Shown piece by piece: positions 35,296 through 42,922 of a DNA stretch of 64,000 nucleotides. The DNA comes from an uncultured Oribacterium sp. GTDB taxonomy: Bacteria > Bacillota > Clostridia > Lachnospirales > Lachnospiraceae. The notes below the pieces were generated by a model. The model had not been told where the DNA came from. It did no database searches and saw only the letters and a program-made list of their open reading frames with translations. The translations under genes were made by a program, and so were the position numbers. Positions within the stretch are counted from its first letter, which is position 1. Every line of letters begins with the position of its first letter. The stretch is from positions 1 through 64,000 of the forward strand of contig CAKQPT010000003.1 in the NCBI GenBank assembly GCA_934270345.1, written 5' to 3'.

Positions 35296-35358
35296 GGGGT
35301 CAGACCCCCTTCTGACTAAATTCACGGGGCGTCAGGCACTACGCGTGGGTCAGACCCC
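35296..35358. repeat. paired GGGTCAGACCCC repeats
   Basis: GGGGTCAGACCCCC (35296-35309) and GGGTCAGACCCC (35347-35358) flank a 37-base stretch, all inside the 95-base DUF896-proA spacer. Each is nearly self-complementary around one central base. Such paired short palindromes resemble REP-type elements. The spacer also contains two TCTGACTAAATT/GTCAGGC-like words. Confidence 0.7.
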
Positions 35359-35373
35359 TTGACCTCCCGGAAG

Positions 35374-35682
35374 TTACTTCTCTTCCCTGACTTCCTGGTC
35401 GGTCTCCGCCATAGCCTTCTCGGCATCGAGCTGGGCGTCGGTCGCGGCCATCGCCTGCTGCGCCTTCGCCTTCGGGTCGAAGGCATCCGCTGCGTCCTGC
35501 TCGGACTGCTTCGACGCATTCTTAATGTCCTTCAGGTACACGCCGAGATTCGCCTTCACGGAATCGATGTAAGCGCGGCGAAGCGTCGCCTGCTCGGCCT
35601 TCTCCTCCTCACTGAGACCGCTGCCCTCCTTTGACTTATGATAAAGCTCATTGATACGCTTGATATCCTGCTCTGTAACCAT
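35374..35682 (-). CDS. DUF896 (YnzC/UPF0291) protein
   Basis: The 102-residue protein starts MVTEQDIKRINELYHKSKEG, then LSEEEKAEQATLRRAYIDSVKANL, the DUF896 signature of two helices. Family members such as B. subtilis YnzC are about 77 residues; this one has an extra 30-residue Ala/Asp/Lys-rich tail. Function is unknown. It shares TAATG with the proB stop, so it is translationally coupled, and sits between proB and proA, an unusual place. Confidence 0.85.
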   Translation of the reverse strand: MVTEQDIKRINELYHKSKEGSGLSEEEKAEQATLRRAYIDSVKANLGVYLKDIKNASKQSEQDAADAFDPKAKAQQAMAATDAQLDAEKAMAETDQEVREEK

Positions 35683-36560
35683 TATGCATTCTCCTCACTC
35701 TCGAGATACTGTACGAGATCAAAATCCTTATTTTCATGTGCTGCAAACAGCGTGCCGACATTCTCACCATCGAGAATCTCCGTGATCACATCCGCACTCG
35801 TGAAGCGCGCGATCACCATATCCGCACCACTGTCCGTCGCGATCCGCGCTGCCGCGAGCTTCGCACTCATACCACCGGTGCCGACATTGGACCCGCTGTC
35901 CGACTTCCCCATCTCGAGGATGTCGCCATTGATCTCCGGAATGAACGGAATAAACTCCGCATCCGGATTCTTCTTCGGATCATCCGTGAACAGACCATCG
36001 ATATCCGACAGCAGAATCACCAGATCCGCATGCACCACCGCCCCGACGATCGCCGCCAGCTGGTCGTTGTCCCCGAAGGACTCGACCTGGTTGATCTCCG
36101 ACGTCGACACCGTATCGTTCTCATTGACGACCGGCACCGTCCCGAGATTCAAAAGCTCCAGGAAAGTATTCGTCGCATTCTCCCGCGAACGCGGATCCAG
36201 CATGATGTTCTTCGTCAGCAGCACCTGCGACGCGATCACACTGTACTCCGAAAAAATCTTCTGGTAGGTCATCATCAGACGCGCCTGCCCGATCGCCGCA
36301 AACGCCTGCTTCTCCGCCATACTCCGCGGCCGACGATGCATCCCGATCACACTCCGACCCGTCGCAATCGCACCAGAGGACACCAGAATCACATCCTTCC
36401 CCTCCGCATTCAGATCCGAAATCACACGCACCAGCTTCTCGATCTTCCGAAGATCCAGACTCCCCGTCTCCCTGTGGGTGATGCTCGCAGACCCCACCTT
36501 GATCACGATCCGCTTCTTCTCCTTCAGACTCGCTCTCATCTCCTGATTTGTCTTTTCCAT
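35682..36560 (-). CDS. proB: glutamate 5-kinase
   Basis: The 292-residue amino-acid kinase has VIKVGSASI near the N-terminus, LVSSGAIATGRSV, ENDTVSTSE, FGDNDQLAAIVG and VGTGGMSAKLAAA. It phosphorylates glutamate in the first step to proline. The C-terminal PUA domain of E. coli ProB is absent, a normal short form. Start choice is uncertain: ATG at 36560 has only a distant AAGGGA, and an ATG 7 codons later lies directly after CAGGAG. A promoter lies within the end of the upstream gene. Confidence 0.93.
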   Translation of the reverse strand: MEKTNQEMRASLKEKKRIVIKVGSASITHRETGSLDLRKIEKLVRVISDLNAEGKDVILVSSGAIATGRSVIGMHRRPRSMAEKQAFAAIGQARLMMTYQKIFSEYSVIASQVLLTKNIMLDPRSRENATNTFLELLNLGTVPVVNENDTVSTSEINQVESFGDNDQLAAIVGAVVHADLVILLSDIDGLFTDDPKKNPDAEFIPFIPEINGDILEMGKSDSGSNVGTGGMSAKLAAARIATDSGADMVIARFTSADVITEILDGENVGTLFAAHENKDFDLVQYLESEENA

Positions 36561-36597
36561 AACTCTCTGCCATCCCTTAAAAAACAAATAATGGATT

Positions 36598-36626
36598 ATT
36601 CTATAATGAATTATACGACTTGACAA
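36598..36626 (-). promoter_or_regulatory. proB operon promoter
   Basis: On the minus strand TTGTCA (36626-36621) and TAGAAT (36603-36598) are 17 bases apart, overlapping the last codons of the flavoprotein gene. Confidence 0.65.
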
Positions 36627-38244
36627 GTGCTTCCGCGGCTTTCATGCCGTCCATCGCGGCGCTCATGATGCCGCCCGCATACCCTGCGCCCTCGCCGCAC
36701 GGATAGAGCCCCGGGATGTTCGAACAGAAATCCTCCCCCCGCGGAATCCGCACCGGACTCGAGGTCCGCGCCTCGACGCCGCAGAGCAGCGCATCCTTCC
36801 GCGCGAAGCCATGCAGCTTGTGCTCGAAGCTCTCCATCCCCTCGATGAAGGTCTCGTTAAACTCGTTGAGCGACGCATACGGTGAGTCCGCCGGGAAGCG
36901 GAAAAGCCCGTTCAGCCGACTGTAACCATACTGCCCCTTGATCTCCGGGCCAATGCTTCCGACCGTTTCTTCGGTGGTTTCGCGGTCCGCCTTGAAATCC
37001 CCGTAGGTCTGCACCGGCACCCGGCCGTCCAGCAGCTGGTACGCCCGCGCCTCCAGCTCCCGCTGCAGCGCGATGCCGCCGAGCGGATGCGCCTCCCCGT
37101 CATAATCCGACTTCCGGATCGACACGATGATGGCCGCATTGGCGTTCTTCCCGTCCCGGGCATGATAGCTCATCCCGTTCACGCAGAGACGCCCCGGCTC
37201 CGACGAGCTGTTCACGACATAACCGCCCGGACACATACAGAAGCTGTAGACACCACGCCCGTTCTTCGCACTCGTGTGCGTCACCTTGTAGGCACCCGGC
37301 CCCAGCGCCGCCCGCGTCTCCGCATCGACCGCGCCATAGAGATCCTCGTCGATCATCGCCTGCGGATGCTGTACACGGAAGCCCATCGCGAAGTCCTTCG
37401 CCTCCATGTGGAGACCGGCCGCGTAGAGCTCCTCGTAGCTGTCCCGCGCCGAGTGACCGATTGCGAGGATGATCTTCCGGTCCTTATCACGTACCGGATC
37501 GTAGGTAAACTTCGTATGGAAGTGAATCTCCCCGCCGAGCGCCTCGATCTCATAGCGGATTCCGCGCACCACATCGAGGAGACAGTCCGTCCCGACATGC
37601 GGCTTCGCATCGATGAGGATCGACGGATCCGCCCCATAGCCGACGAAAAGATTCAGGATGAAACGACTGCGCCCATCCGGGTCCTTCGTGAGGGTGTTCA
37701 GCTTACCATCCGAGAAGGTCCCGGCACCGCCCTCACCGAACTGCGGATTCGAGTCCGGATCCAGCGCCCCCGTCGCCCAGAGACGCTCGACATCCTCGAC
37801 ACGCTCCTCGACCGAAGCACCCCGCTCATACACGATCGGATGCATCCCCGCCCGCGCGAGGATCAGCGCCGCAAACATCCCGGCCGGACCGAAGCCCACA
37901 ACCACCGGACGGTGCGCCTCCTCCCGGAAGAAGTCACGCCGCGGCACACCCCCGATCTTCTCTCCAAGCTCCGGCGCACGATACTCGACCCGCTCGCCCA
38001 TCACAACATCCCGGTTCCGAAGCTTCTTCACCAGCTTCTCCTCCGCCCGAAGACCACCCTCGAGCTCCACCAGCAGCGTATAACTGAAGAAAATCTCCGG
38101 CCGCTTCCGCGCATCGATCGACCGCCGCAGCACCTCCAGCGTCGCGATTTCCGCCGGCTTAATCCCCAGCAGCTTCGCACACTGAAGCCGCAGCATCTTC
38201 ACCGACTCCGTCACCGGAAGCTTCACCTGATTCACTCTGATCAT
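36601..38244 (-). CDS. FAD-dependent oxidoreductase, COG2509 type
   Basis: The 547-residue protein has an FAD-binding VVVGFGPAGMFAALILARAG at about 113-132, a second block GEGGAGTFSDGKLNT, and a C-terminal YPCGEGAGYAGGIMSAAMDGMKAAEAL. These fit the COG2509 flavoprotein family of unknown substrate. The N-terminal 100 residues form a separate small domain with Lys/Arg-rich segments. AAAGGAG precedes the ATG. It lies 40 bases upstream of proB, and repeat copy C lies before it. Confidence 0.85.
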   Translation of the reverse strand: MIRVNQVKLPVTESVKMLRLQCAKLLGIKPAEIATLEVLRRSIDARKRPEIFFSYTLLVELEGGLRAEEKLVKKLRNRDVVMGERVEYRAPELGEKIGGVPRRDFFREEAHRPVVVGFGPAGMFAALILARAGMHPIVYERGASVEERVEDVERLWATGALDPDSNPQFGEGGAGTFSDGKLNTLTKDPDGRSRFILNLFVGYGADPSILIDAKPHVGTDCLLDVVRGIRYEIEALGGEIHFHTKFTYDPVRDKDRKIILAIGHSARDSYEELYAAGLHMEAKDFAMGFRVQHPQAMIDEDLYGAVDAETRAALGPGAYKVTHTSAKNGRGVYSFCMCPGGYVVNSSSEPGRLCVNGMSYHARDGKNANAAIIVSIRKSDYDGEAHPLGGIALQRELEARAYQLLDGRVPVQTYGDFKADRETTEETVGSIGPEIKGQYGYSRLNGLFRFPADSPYASLNEFNETFIEGMESFEHKLHGFARKDALLCGVEARTSSPVRIPRGEDFCSNIPGLYPCGEGAGYAGGIMSAAMDGMKAAEALVKSYNSL

Positions 38245-38349
38245 AACAACTCCTTTATTTGAACGATTTACTCTTATTCATTTCGAAAATCACAAACATT
38301 CCAATAATAACATAAAACGTAGAAAATACGAAATTATCAGCAAACAGAG

Positions 38350-38570
38350 GGCCGGAGGACAGGCATCGGAAACCATACGCCGAGGACGTGTAAATTCAAA
38401 ACAGGACCCCTTAGAAACACTTGGAGCAATTTTTCCTCAGCACTCCTTCCAACGCCGGATTTTCATAAAGAAAACCCGGTGATTGGAAGGAGCCTAGTGT
38501 TTCTTAGGGGTCCTGTTTTAGAATTTACCGCCGCAGGGCGTACTGCGTTTCCGATGCCTGCCCTCCGGCC
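38350..38570. repeat. nested inverted-repeat element, copy C
   Basis: The outer arms 38350-38373 and 38547-38570 pair at 23 of 24 positions. The middle arms 38398-38424 and 38493-38519 pair at 25 of 27, with T-T mismatches at arm positions 15 and 25, as in copy A. The inner hairpin pairs CTCCTTCCAA (38443-38452) with TTGGAAGGAG (38483-38492) and CGCCGG with CCGGTG around TTTTC/GAAAA. In the linker GTAAATTC pairs with GAATTTAC. Orientation equals copy A. It begins 20 bases after the stop of the binding-protein gene. The flanking 38245-38349 is AT-rich without a gene. Confidence 0.9.
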
Positions 38571-38590
38571 AACTGTCCATTTTCGTATCT

Positions 38591-39889
38591 TCAGGAGTTC
38601 CCCTGCAGCTGCGCGTGGATCTCCGCCGCGCACGCCTCCAGGCTCTCCCTGCCATATACATACTTATCCGCCGTATCCTTGAAGGCATCCATCACGGTCG
38701 ACGATTCCAGCTGCGGGATCATAATCTCGTTCTCCTCCTGCATCTCCAGGATCTGCTGCGATGCCGCATACTCCAGCGAATCCAGCTGCCGCGAAGACTT
38801 CAGCGCATCCAGCGCCCGCTCCGAAATCGGCACACCCTTTTCCGTGCCCTGCAGCCGCGCCATATCCGCATCGTTGATGAGGAAGTTCAGGAAGCGCGCT
38901 GCCGCCTCCGGATGCTGCGTCGTCGCACTGATCGCGTAGAGCGTCGCCGGCTTCGTATACCAGCCGCTGCGAAGCGCCCCCGGCTCCATGAGGTTGTTCC
39001 CGATGACGACATTGGCCCCGGACGCAGAGAGCTCCGCGCAGTAGCGCGACGCATCACTCGCCCAGCAGCAGGACCCGGCCGTCGTCCCGTTCTCGAAATC
39101 CGTCGCTCCGAAATCCTCGACCTGCGGGATGACCTTCTTCTCCAGGAGCTGCTTATAGAACTCGAGCATCTCCGCCCAGTCCTCCGGCGTGCCGCAGTAG
39201 CTTCCATCCGCCGTGTACAGCACCCGGCCCGTCGTCTGCTCGAAATGTGCGATGAGACTCAGGAATACCTGCTTCTTCACCATACCGATCGGATAGATGC
39301 CATCCTTCGACATCACCTCCGCCGCCTCGAACAGATCCTCCCAGGTCTCCGGGATGTCGAGCCCATAGCGGTCATACACATCCTTGTTATAGAAGAACAC
39401 CGGCATATTGTAGGCGATCGGGATCGCATTGAGATGCCCGTTCACCGTGCCGAGCGCAAGATCCGCCGCCGTATAACGGCTGAGATCCAGCACATCCGTC
39501 AGCTGATTCAGATCATAATAGCCCGTGCCGTCCGGCGAGTAGGTATGCAGCCAGGAATAGTTGATCTGCATGACATCCGCGTTCGTATGGCTCCTCATGA
39601 ACACCTGATTTCGCGTCTCGTAGCCGTCCCACACACCGTAGGTATGGTCCACACGGATGTCCGGATTCTTATCCTCGAAGACCCGGATGCCGGTCAGCGT
39701 GTACTGATGGCGCGCATCGTTGCCCCACCAGGCGTAGGAAATCGTGGTCTGCTCCGTCTCATGCCGGTAGATCGTCTGTGTTCCCTCGCCGAGCACGCGC
39801 TGATGCCAGAGACTGCAGCCGCAGGTACCGAGGGCCAATGCTGAGATCAGGGTGCATGCCAGTATTCTTTTCCATGCGATTCTTCTCAT
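38591..39889 (-). CDS. extracellular solute-binding lipoprotein (sugar type)
   Basis: The 432-residue protein has a signal peptide ending in LGTCGC, so it is probably lipidated, followed by a family 1 solute-binding fold (ISYAWWGNDARHQYTLTGIRVF, split here as strand and helix; then IPIAYNMPVFFYNKDVYDRYG and PETWEDLFEAAEVM). It would bind an oligosaccharide outside the cell. No permease or ATPase gene is adjacent. It starts 14 bases after a diguanylate cyclase gene, so it may feed a signal to that protein or serve a transporter encoded elsewhere. Confidence 0.85.
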   Translation of the reverse strand: MRRIAWKRILACTLISALALGTCGCSLWHQRVLGEGTQTIYRHETEQTTISYAWWGNDARHQYTLTGIRVFEDKNPDIRVDHTYGVWDGYETRNQVFMRSHTNADVMQINYSWLHTYSPDGTGYYDLNQLTDVLDLSRYTAADLALGTVNGHLNAIPIAYNMPVFFYNKDVYDRYGLDIPETWEDLFEAAEVMSKDGIYPIGMVKKQVFLSLIAHFEQTTGRVLYTADGSYCGTPEDWAEMLEFYKQLLEKKVIPQVEDFGATDFENGTTAGSCCWASDASRYCAELSASGANVVIGNNLMEPGALRSGWYTKPATLYAISATTQHPEAAARFLNFLINDADMARLQGTEKGVPISERALDALKSSRQLDSLEYAASQQILEMQEENEIMIPQLESSTVMDAFKDTADKYVYGRESLEACAAEIHAQLQGNS

Positions 39890-39903
39890 CCTGTCTCACC
39901 ACC

Positions 39904-41361
39904 TTACGAAACGTAGTTCGGACGTGCCTTTCCTGTGCGCTTCGCCTCATAGAGGGCACTGTCTGCGCGCTTATAGACGTCCTCGAAATTATATTTTCCT
40001 TTATCCATCAGATAGACGCCGGAGCTCACGGAAATCTGGCAGATGTCCCGCTCCTTCTCGAACTCCCGCTTGAAGCAGTTATAGAGATGGTGGATCTCGT
40101 CATGCGCCATCTCGTTCGCCTCCTCGAAGGAAAGATCCGGATAGTTCCGGTAGATGGCGAACTCATCACCACCCATACGACCGACGAGCACATTCTCGGT
40201 GAAGGCATTCTGGAGCAGCTTCGCCATACGGATGATGACATCATCCCCGACACTGTGGCCGAGCTGGTCGTTCACCTTCTTGAAGTTATCGAGGTCGAGC
40301 ATGATGAAGCTGCTCACCTGCGTCTCCGAGACCGCCGCGATCTCATTCGTCACGAAGCTCTGGAAGGAGGTCTTATTGAGGAGGCCGGTCATGAGATCAT
40401 GACTCGCCTTATCATTGAGATCGGTCACGATACCGGATACCGAACGGTTAAATACAGTATAGACGAAGATACCGCCGAAGATCAGCACACAGCAGATGGC
40501 GGCGACGATGAGGATCGTCTTCTGCGCGGCGATGGAATTCTCACGTGTCATCGACTCCACGGAAATCGTACAGATGACGTGCCAACCGTTCTGACAGCTG
40601 TCCTTTGTTACGAGGTACTCACGGTCCATGACGCTGCCGCTCTCGACACCGCTCAGCAGGTCCGCGATGTTCGTCGGAAGCATGGAGGAAACCTCATCCT
40701 GGCGGCTGGAGTACAGGATCCGGTCGTCTGCATTGACCAGACGTACCGTCATGTCGTTCAGTGCCTTCGGAAGCTCGAACACACTCTCGAGCTCGCGGTT
40801 ATAGATGGATGCCACGATGAGGGCGTGCGGATTCAGACGCTTCGTATAGTAAAGACGATCGTAGTTATCGTTGACGCCGAAAGCCCAGCCATCCTCCGTC
40901 TGCGGATTCGTGATGGTCTTCTCGAAGGTCTCGTACATCCCGCCCTTCGGGAACATCGCCTTCGTCACCTGTGAGATCCAGCCGATCGAGCTCTCATCGC
41001 TGTAGACGATACCGAAATCCGAGAAGTTCTCCATGATACCGAGGTCGACGATCTTCTCTTCGATGGCCTTCTTCCGCTGCAGCTTATCATAGTCGTCGAG
41101 CGTCGCATCCAGCGGATCATAGCCATAGTAGTCCTCACTGGAAAAAAGGAGGGCCGCCTTCTGCTGAACCTCCCGGATATAGTTATCGATATTCAGTTCC
41201 AGCTGCTTCGAATTCGCCGACACCAGCACCGACACCTGCTCCCGCAGCGTCGTATTCGAACTAGACAACGTAAGACCCGTCACGACCATCGCCACCATCA
41301 GGATACCGAGTGAAAAGATGATGGTCATCGTCAGCTGGATCTTATGCAACATTTTGTTCAC
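39904..41361 (-). CDS. transmembrane diguanylate cyclase (Cache-GGDEF)
   Basis: The 485-residue protein has membrane segments at about 10-32 and 280-305 flanking an extracellular Cache-like sensor domain, then a GGDEF domain with intact GGDEF at 397-401 and MLDLDNFKKVNDQLGH. It should make cyclic di-GMP in response to an outside ligand. No RxxD inhibitory site stands five residues before GGDEF. The start is GTG at 41361 with GAGGGGAG 8 bases before it. It is first in a two-gene unit with the binding lipoprotein. Confidence 0.9.
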   Translation of the reverse strand: MNKMLHKIQLTMTIIFSLGILMVAMVVTGLTLSSSNTTLREQVSVLVSANSKQLELNIDNYIREVQQKAALLFSSEDYYGYDPLDATLDDYDKLQRKKAIEEKIVDLGIMENFSDFGIVYSDESSIGWISQVTKAMFPKGGMYETFEKTITNPQTEDGWAFGVNDNYDRLYYTKRLNPHALIVASIYNRELESVFELPKALNDMTVRLVNADDRILYSSRQDEVSSMLPTNIADLLSGVESGSVMDREYLVTKDSCQNGWHVICTISVESMTRENSIAAQKTILIVAAICCVLIFGGIFVYTVFNRSVSGIVTDLNDKASHDLMTGLLNKTSFQSFVTNEIAAVSETQVSSFIMLDLDNFKKVNDQLGHSVGDDVIIRMAKLLQNAFTENVLVGRMGGDEFAIYRNYPDLSFEEANEMAHDEIHHLYNCFKREFEKERDICQISVSSGVYLMDKGKYNFEDVYKRADSALYEAKRTGKARPNYVS

Positions 41362-41602
41362 GCGTGATACTCCCCTCTAGATCGCGAAACACTCTTCAGA
41401 AACAGAATATAGTCTCGAATGGATGACTCTTCATCAAAAACGAAACATTATCACAAACGGATTACTCTATTTACTCATTGCTGCTACTACAATCAGCTAT
41501 TTGCTTTATCACTAAATTTTATAAATATTTTACTATCATTTTTAAATATACGCAAGAATTACGAATACGTTTCCGGAAAAATACACACGCCCGCATTACT
41601 GT
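41362..41602. other. AT-rich leader of the diguanylate cyclase gene
   Basis: This spacer is much richer in A+T than the rest of the window. It holds a promoter and about 160 bases of untranslated leader. I could not find the conserved core of a cyclic di-GMP riboswitch in it. Confidence 0.5.
41527..41555 (-). promoter_or_regulatory. diguanylate cyclase promoter
   Basis: On the minus strand TTGCGT (41555-41550) and TAAAAT (41532-41527) are 17 bases apart. Confidence 0.55.
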
Positions 41603-42859
41603 TCAGCCGGCGGCGTGTCGTCCGGCGACGTAGCCAGACGCCCAGGCCCACTGGAGGTTGTAGCCGCCGCAGATGCCGTCGATGTCGAGGACTTCGCCGG
41701 CGAAGTAGAGGCTCGGGACGAGACGGGAGGCCATCGTACGCGGATCGACCTCGCTCGTGTCGACGCCACCGGCCACAACCTGCGCCTGCTGGAAGCCGTT
41801 CATCTCGACGCACTCCGCTTTGAAGCGGACGCTGAGGGATGCAAGGCTTCGTAGCTGCTTCTCACTGAGCTCCGCAACCGGAAGCTCCGGGCGCACATTC
41901 GCCATCCGGAGCAGAAGCTGACCGAGCTTCTGGTGCAGCAGCCCCGTAAAGAAGCTCTCCATCTTCCGCCCCACGAGCCGCTGCTGCCGCTGCTGGAACA
42001 GCTGAAGTGCCCGTTCCTTCGGATCCTCTGCTTTATCCGTGAATCCCGGCAGGAAATTGATATAGACCGCGGCCTTCTTTCCCTCCTGCAGCGCATACGC
42101 CGCATAGCGGGACAGCTGGAACACCGGGATGCCCGAGATTCCATAATCAACGAGCTGCAGCTCCCCGGCCTCACGGTCGACACAGTGCCCATCGACCACC
42201 AGCTCGAGCGCCGCCTCCGTGCGGATCCCGGCAAGCGCCTTAAACGCATCCCCCGCACAGCGGATCCCGCAGAGTGCCGGCACATACGGCACGATGCGAT
42301 GCCCCAGCTTCCGCGCAATGAAGTAACCATCTCCATTGGAACCCGTCTTCGGCGCCGCCTTCGACCCCGCCGCGAGGATCACACGATCCGCCTTCACCAC
42401 CGCATCCACGCACTGAATCAGGAAATAAGTATCGTCAACCCGCTGCACGCTCTTCACCTCTGCGTTATAGTGTACCTTCACCGACAGCCGGTGAAGCTCC
42501 TCCCGGAGCGCATCCACGACCGCACTCGCCTGATCCGAATTCGGATAGACATAGCTCCCGCGAAAACGCGGCTCCACCCCGATTTCCCGGAACCAGTCCA
42601 GCACCGCCTCCGGCGGCAGCACATCCAGCGCCGCTTCCGCGAACTCCGGATGAAAGCCCCGGAACTTCCCGCCGATCCGATCCACCATGTCGAGATTCGT
42701 GTAGTTGCAGCGCCCATTGCCCGTCGTCGCCAGCTTCTTCCCCAGCTGCGCATTCTTCTCGATCAGCGTCACGATCGCCCCGGCCCGCGCCGCCTCAATC
42801 GCCGCCATCATCCCGGCCGCACCACCACCGATCACCGCCACTGTTCGTTTTCTTTCCAT
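41603..42859 (-). CDS. YhiN/HI0933-family flavoprotein
   Basis: The 418-residue protein has the FAD-binding VAVIGGGAAGMMAAIEAARAG at about 7-27, GNGRCNYTN, a second GSKAAPKTGSNGDGY and the C-terminal LYFAGEVLDIDGICGGYNLQWAWASG, diagnostic of the HI0933-like COG2081 family. Substrate is unknown. TGGAG precedes the ATG. A terminator separates it from the flippase gene upstream, so it is probably a single-gene unit. Confidence 0.88.
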   Translation of the reverse strand: MERKRTVAVIGGGAAGMMAAIEAARAGAIVTLIEKNAQLGKKLATTGNGRCNYTNLDMVDRIGGKFRGFHPEFAEAALDVLPPEAVLDWFREIGVEPRFRGSYVYPNSDQASAVVDALREELHRLSVKVHYNAEVKSVQRVDDTYFLIQCVDAVVKADRVILAAGSKAAPKTGSNGDGYFIARKLGHRIVPYVPALCGIRCAGDAFKALAGIRTEAALELVVDGHCVDREAGELQLVDYGISGIPVFQLSRYAAYALQEGKKAAVYINFLPGFTDKAEDPKERALQLFQQRQQRLVGRKMESFFTGLLHQKLGQLLLRMANVRPELPVAELSEKQLRSLASLSVRFKAECVEMNGFQQAQVVAGGVDTSEVDPRTMASRLVPSLYFAGEVLDIDGICGGYNLQWAWASGYVAGRHAAG

Positions 42860-42879
42860 GAATTCTTTACTCCATATAG

Positions 42880-42912
42880 AAAAGCGGCAGGGTATGTAAA
42901 CACCCCTGCCGC
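42880..42912 (-). terminator. terminator after the flippase gene
   Basis: GCGGCAGGG (42884-42892) pairs with CCCTGCCGC (42904-42912), and the minus strand continues into TTTTCTAT. It lies 10 bases after the flippase stop. Confidence 0.85.
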
Positions 42913-42922
42913 AGCATGCCCA

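Noticed and set aside
41362..41526. Cyclic di-GMP riboswitch in the diguanylate cyclase leader
   Set aside because: The leader is long enough, but the conserved GEMM core bases are not present.
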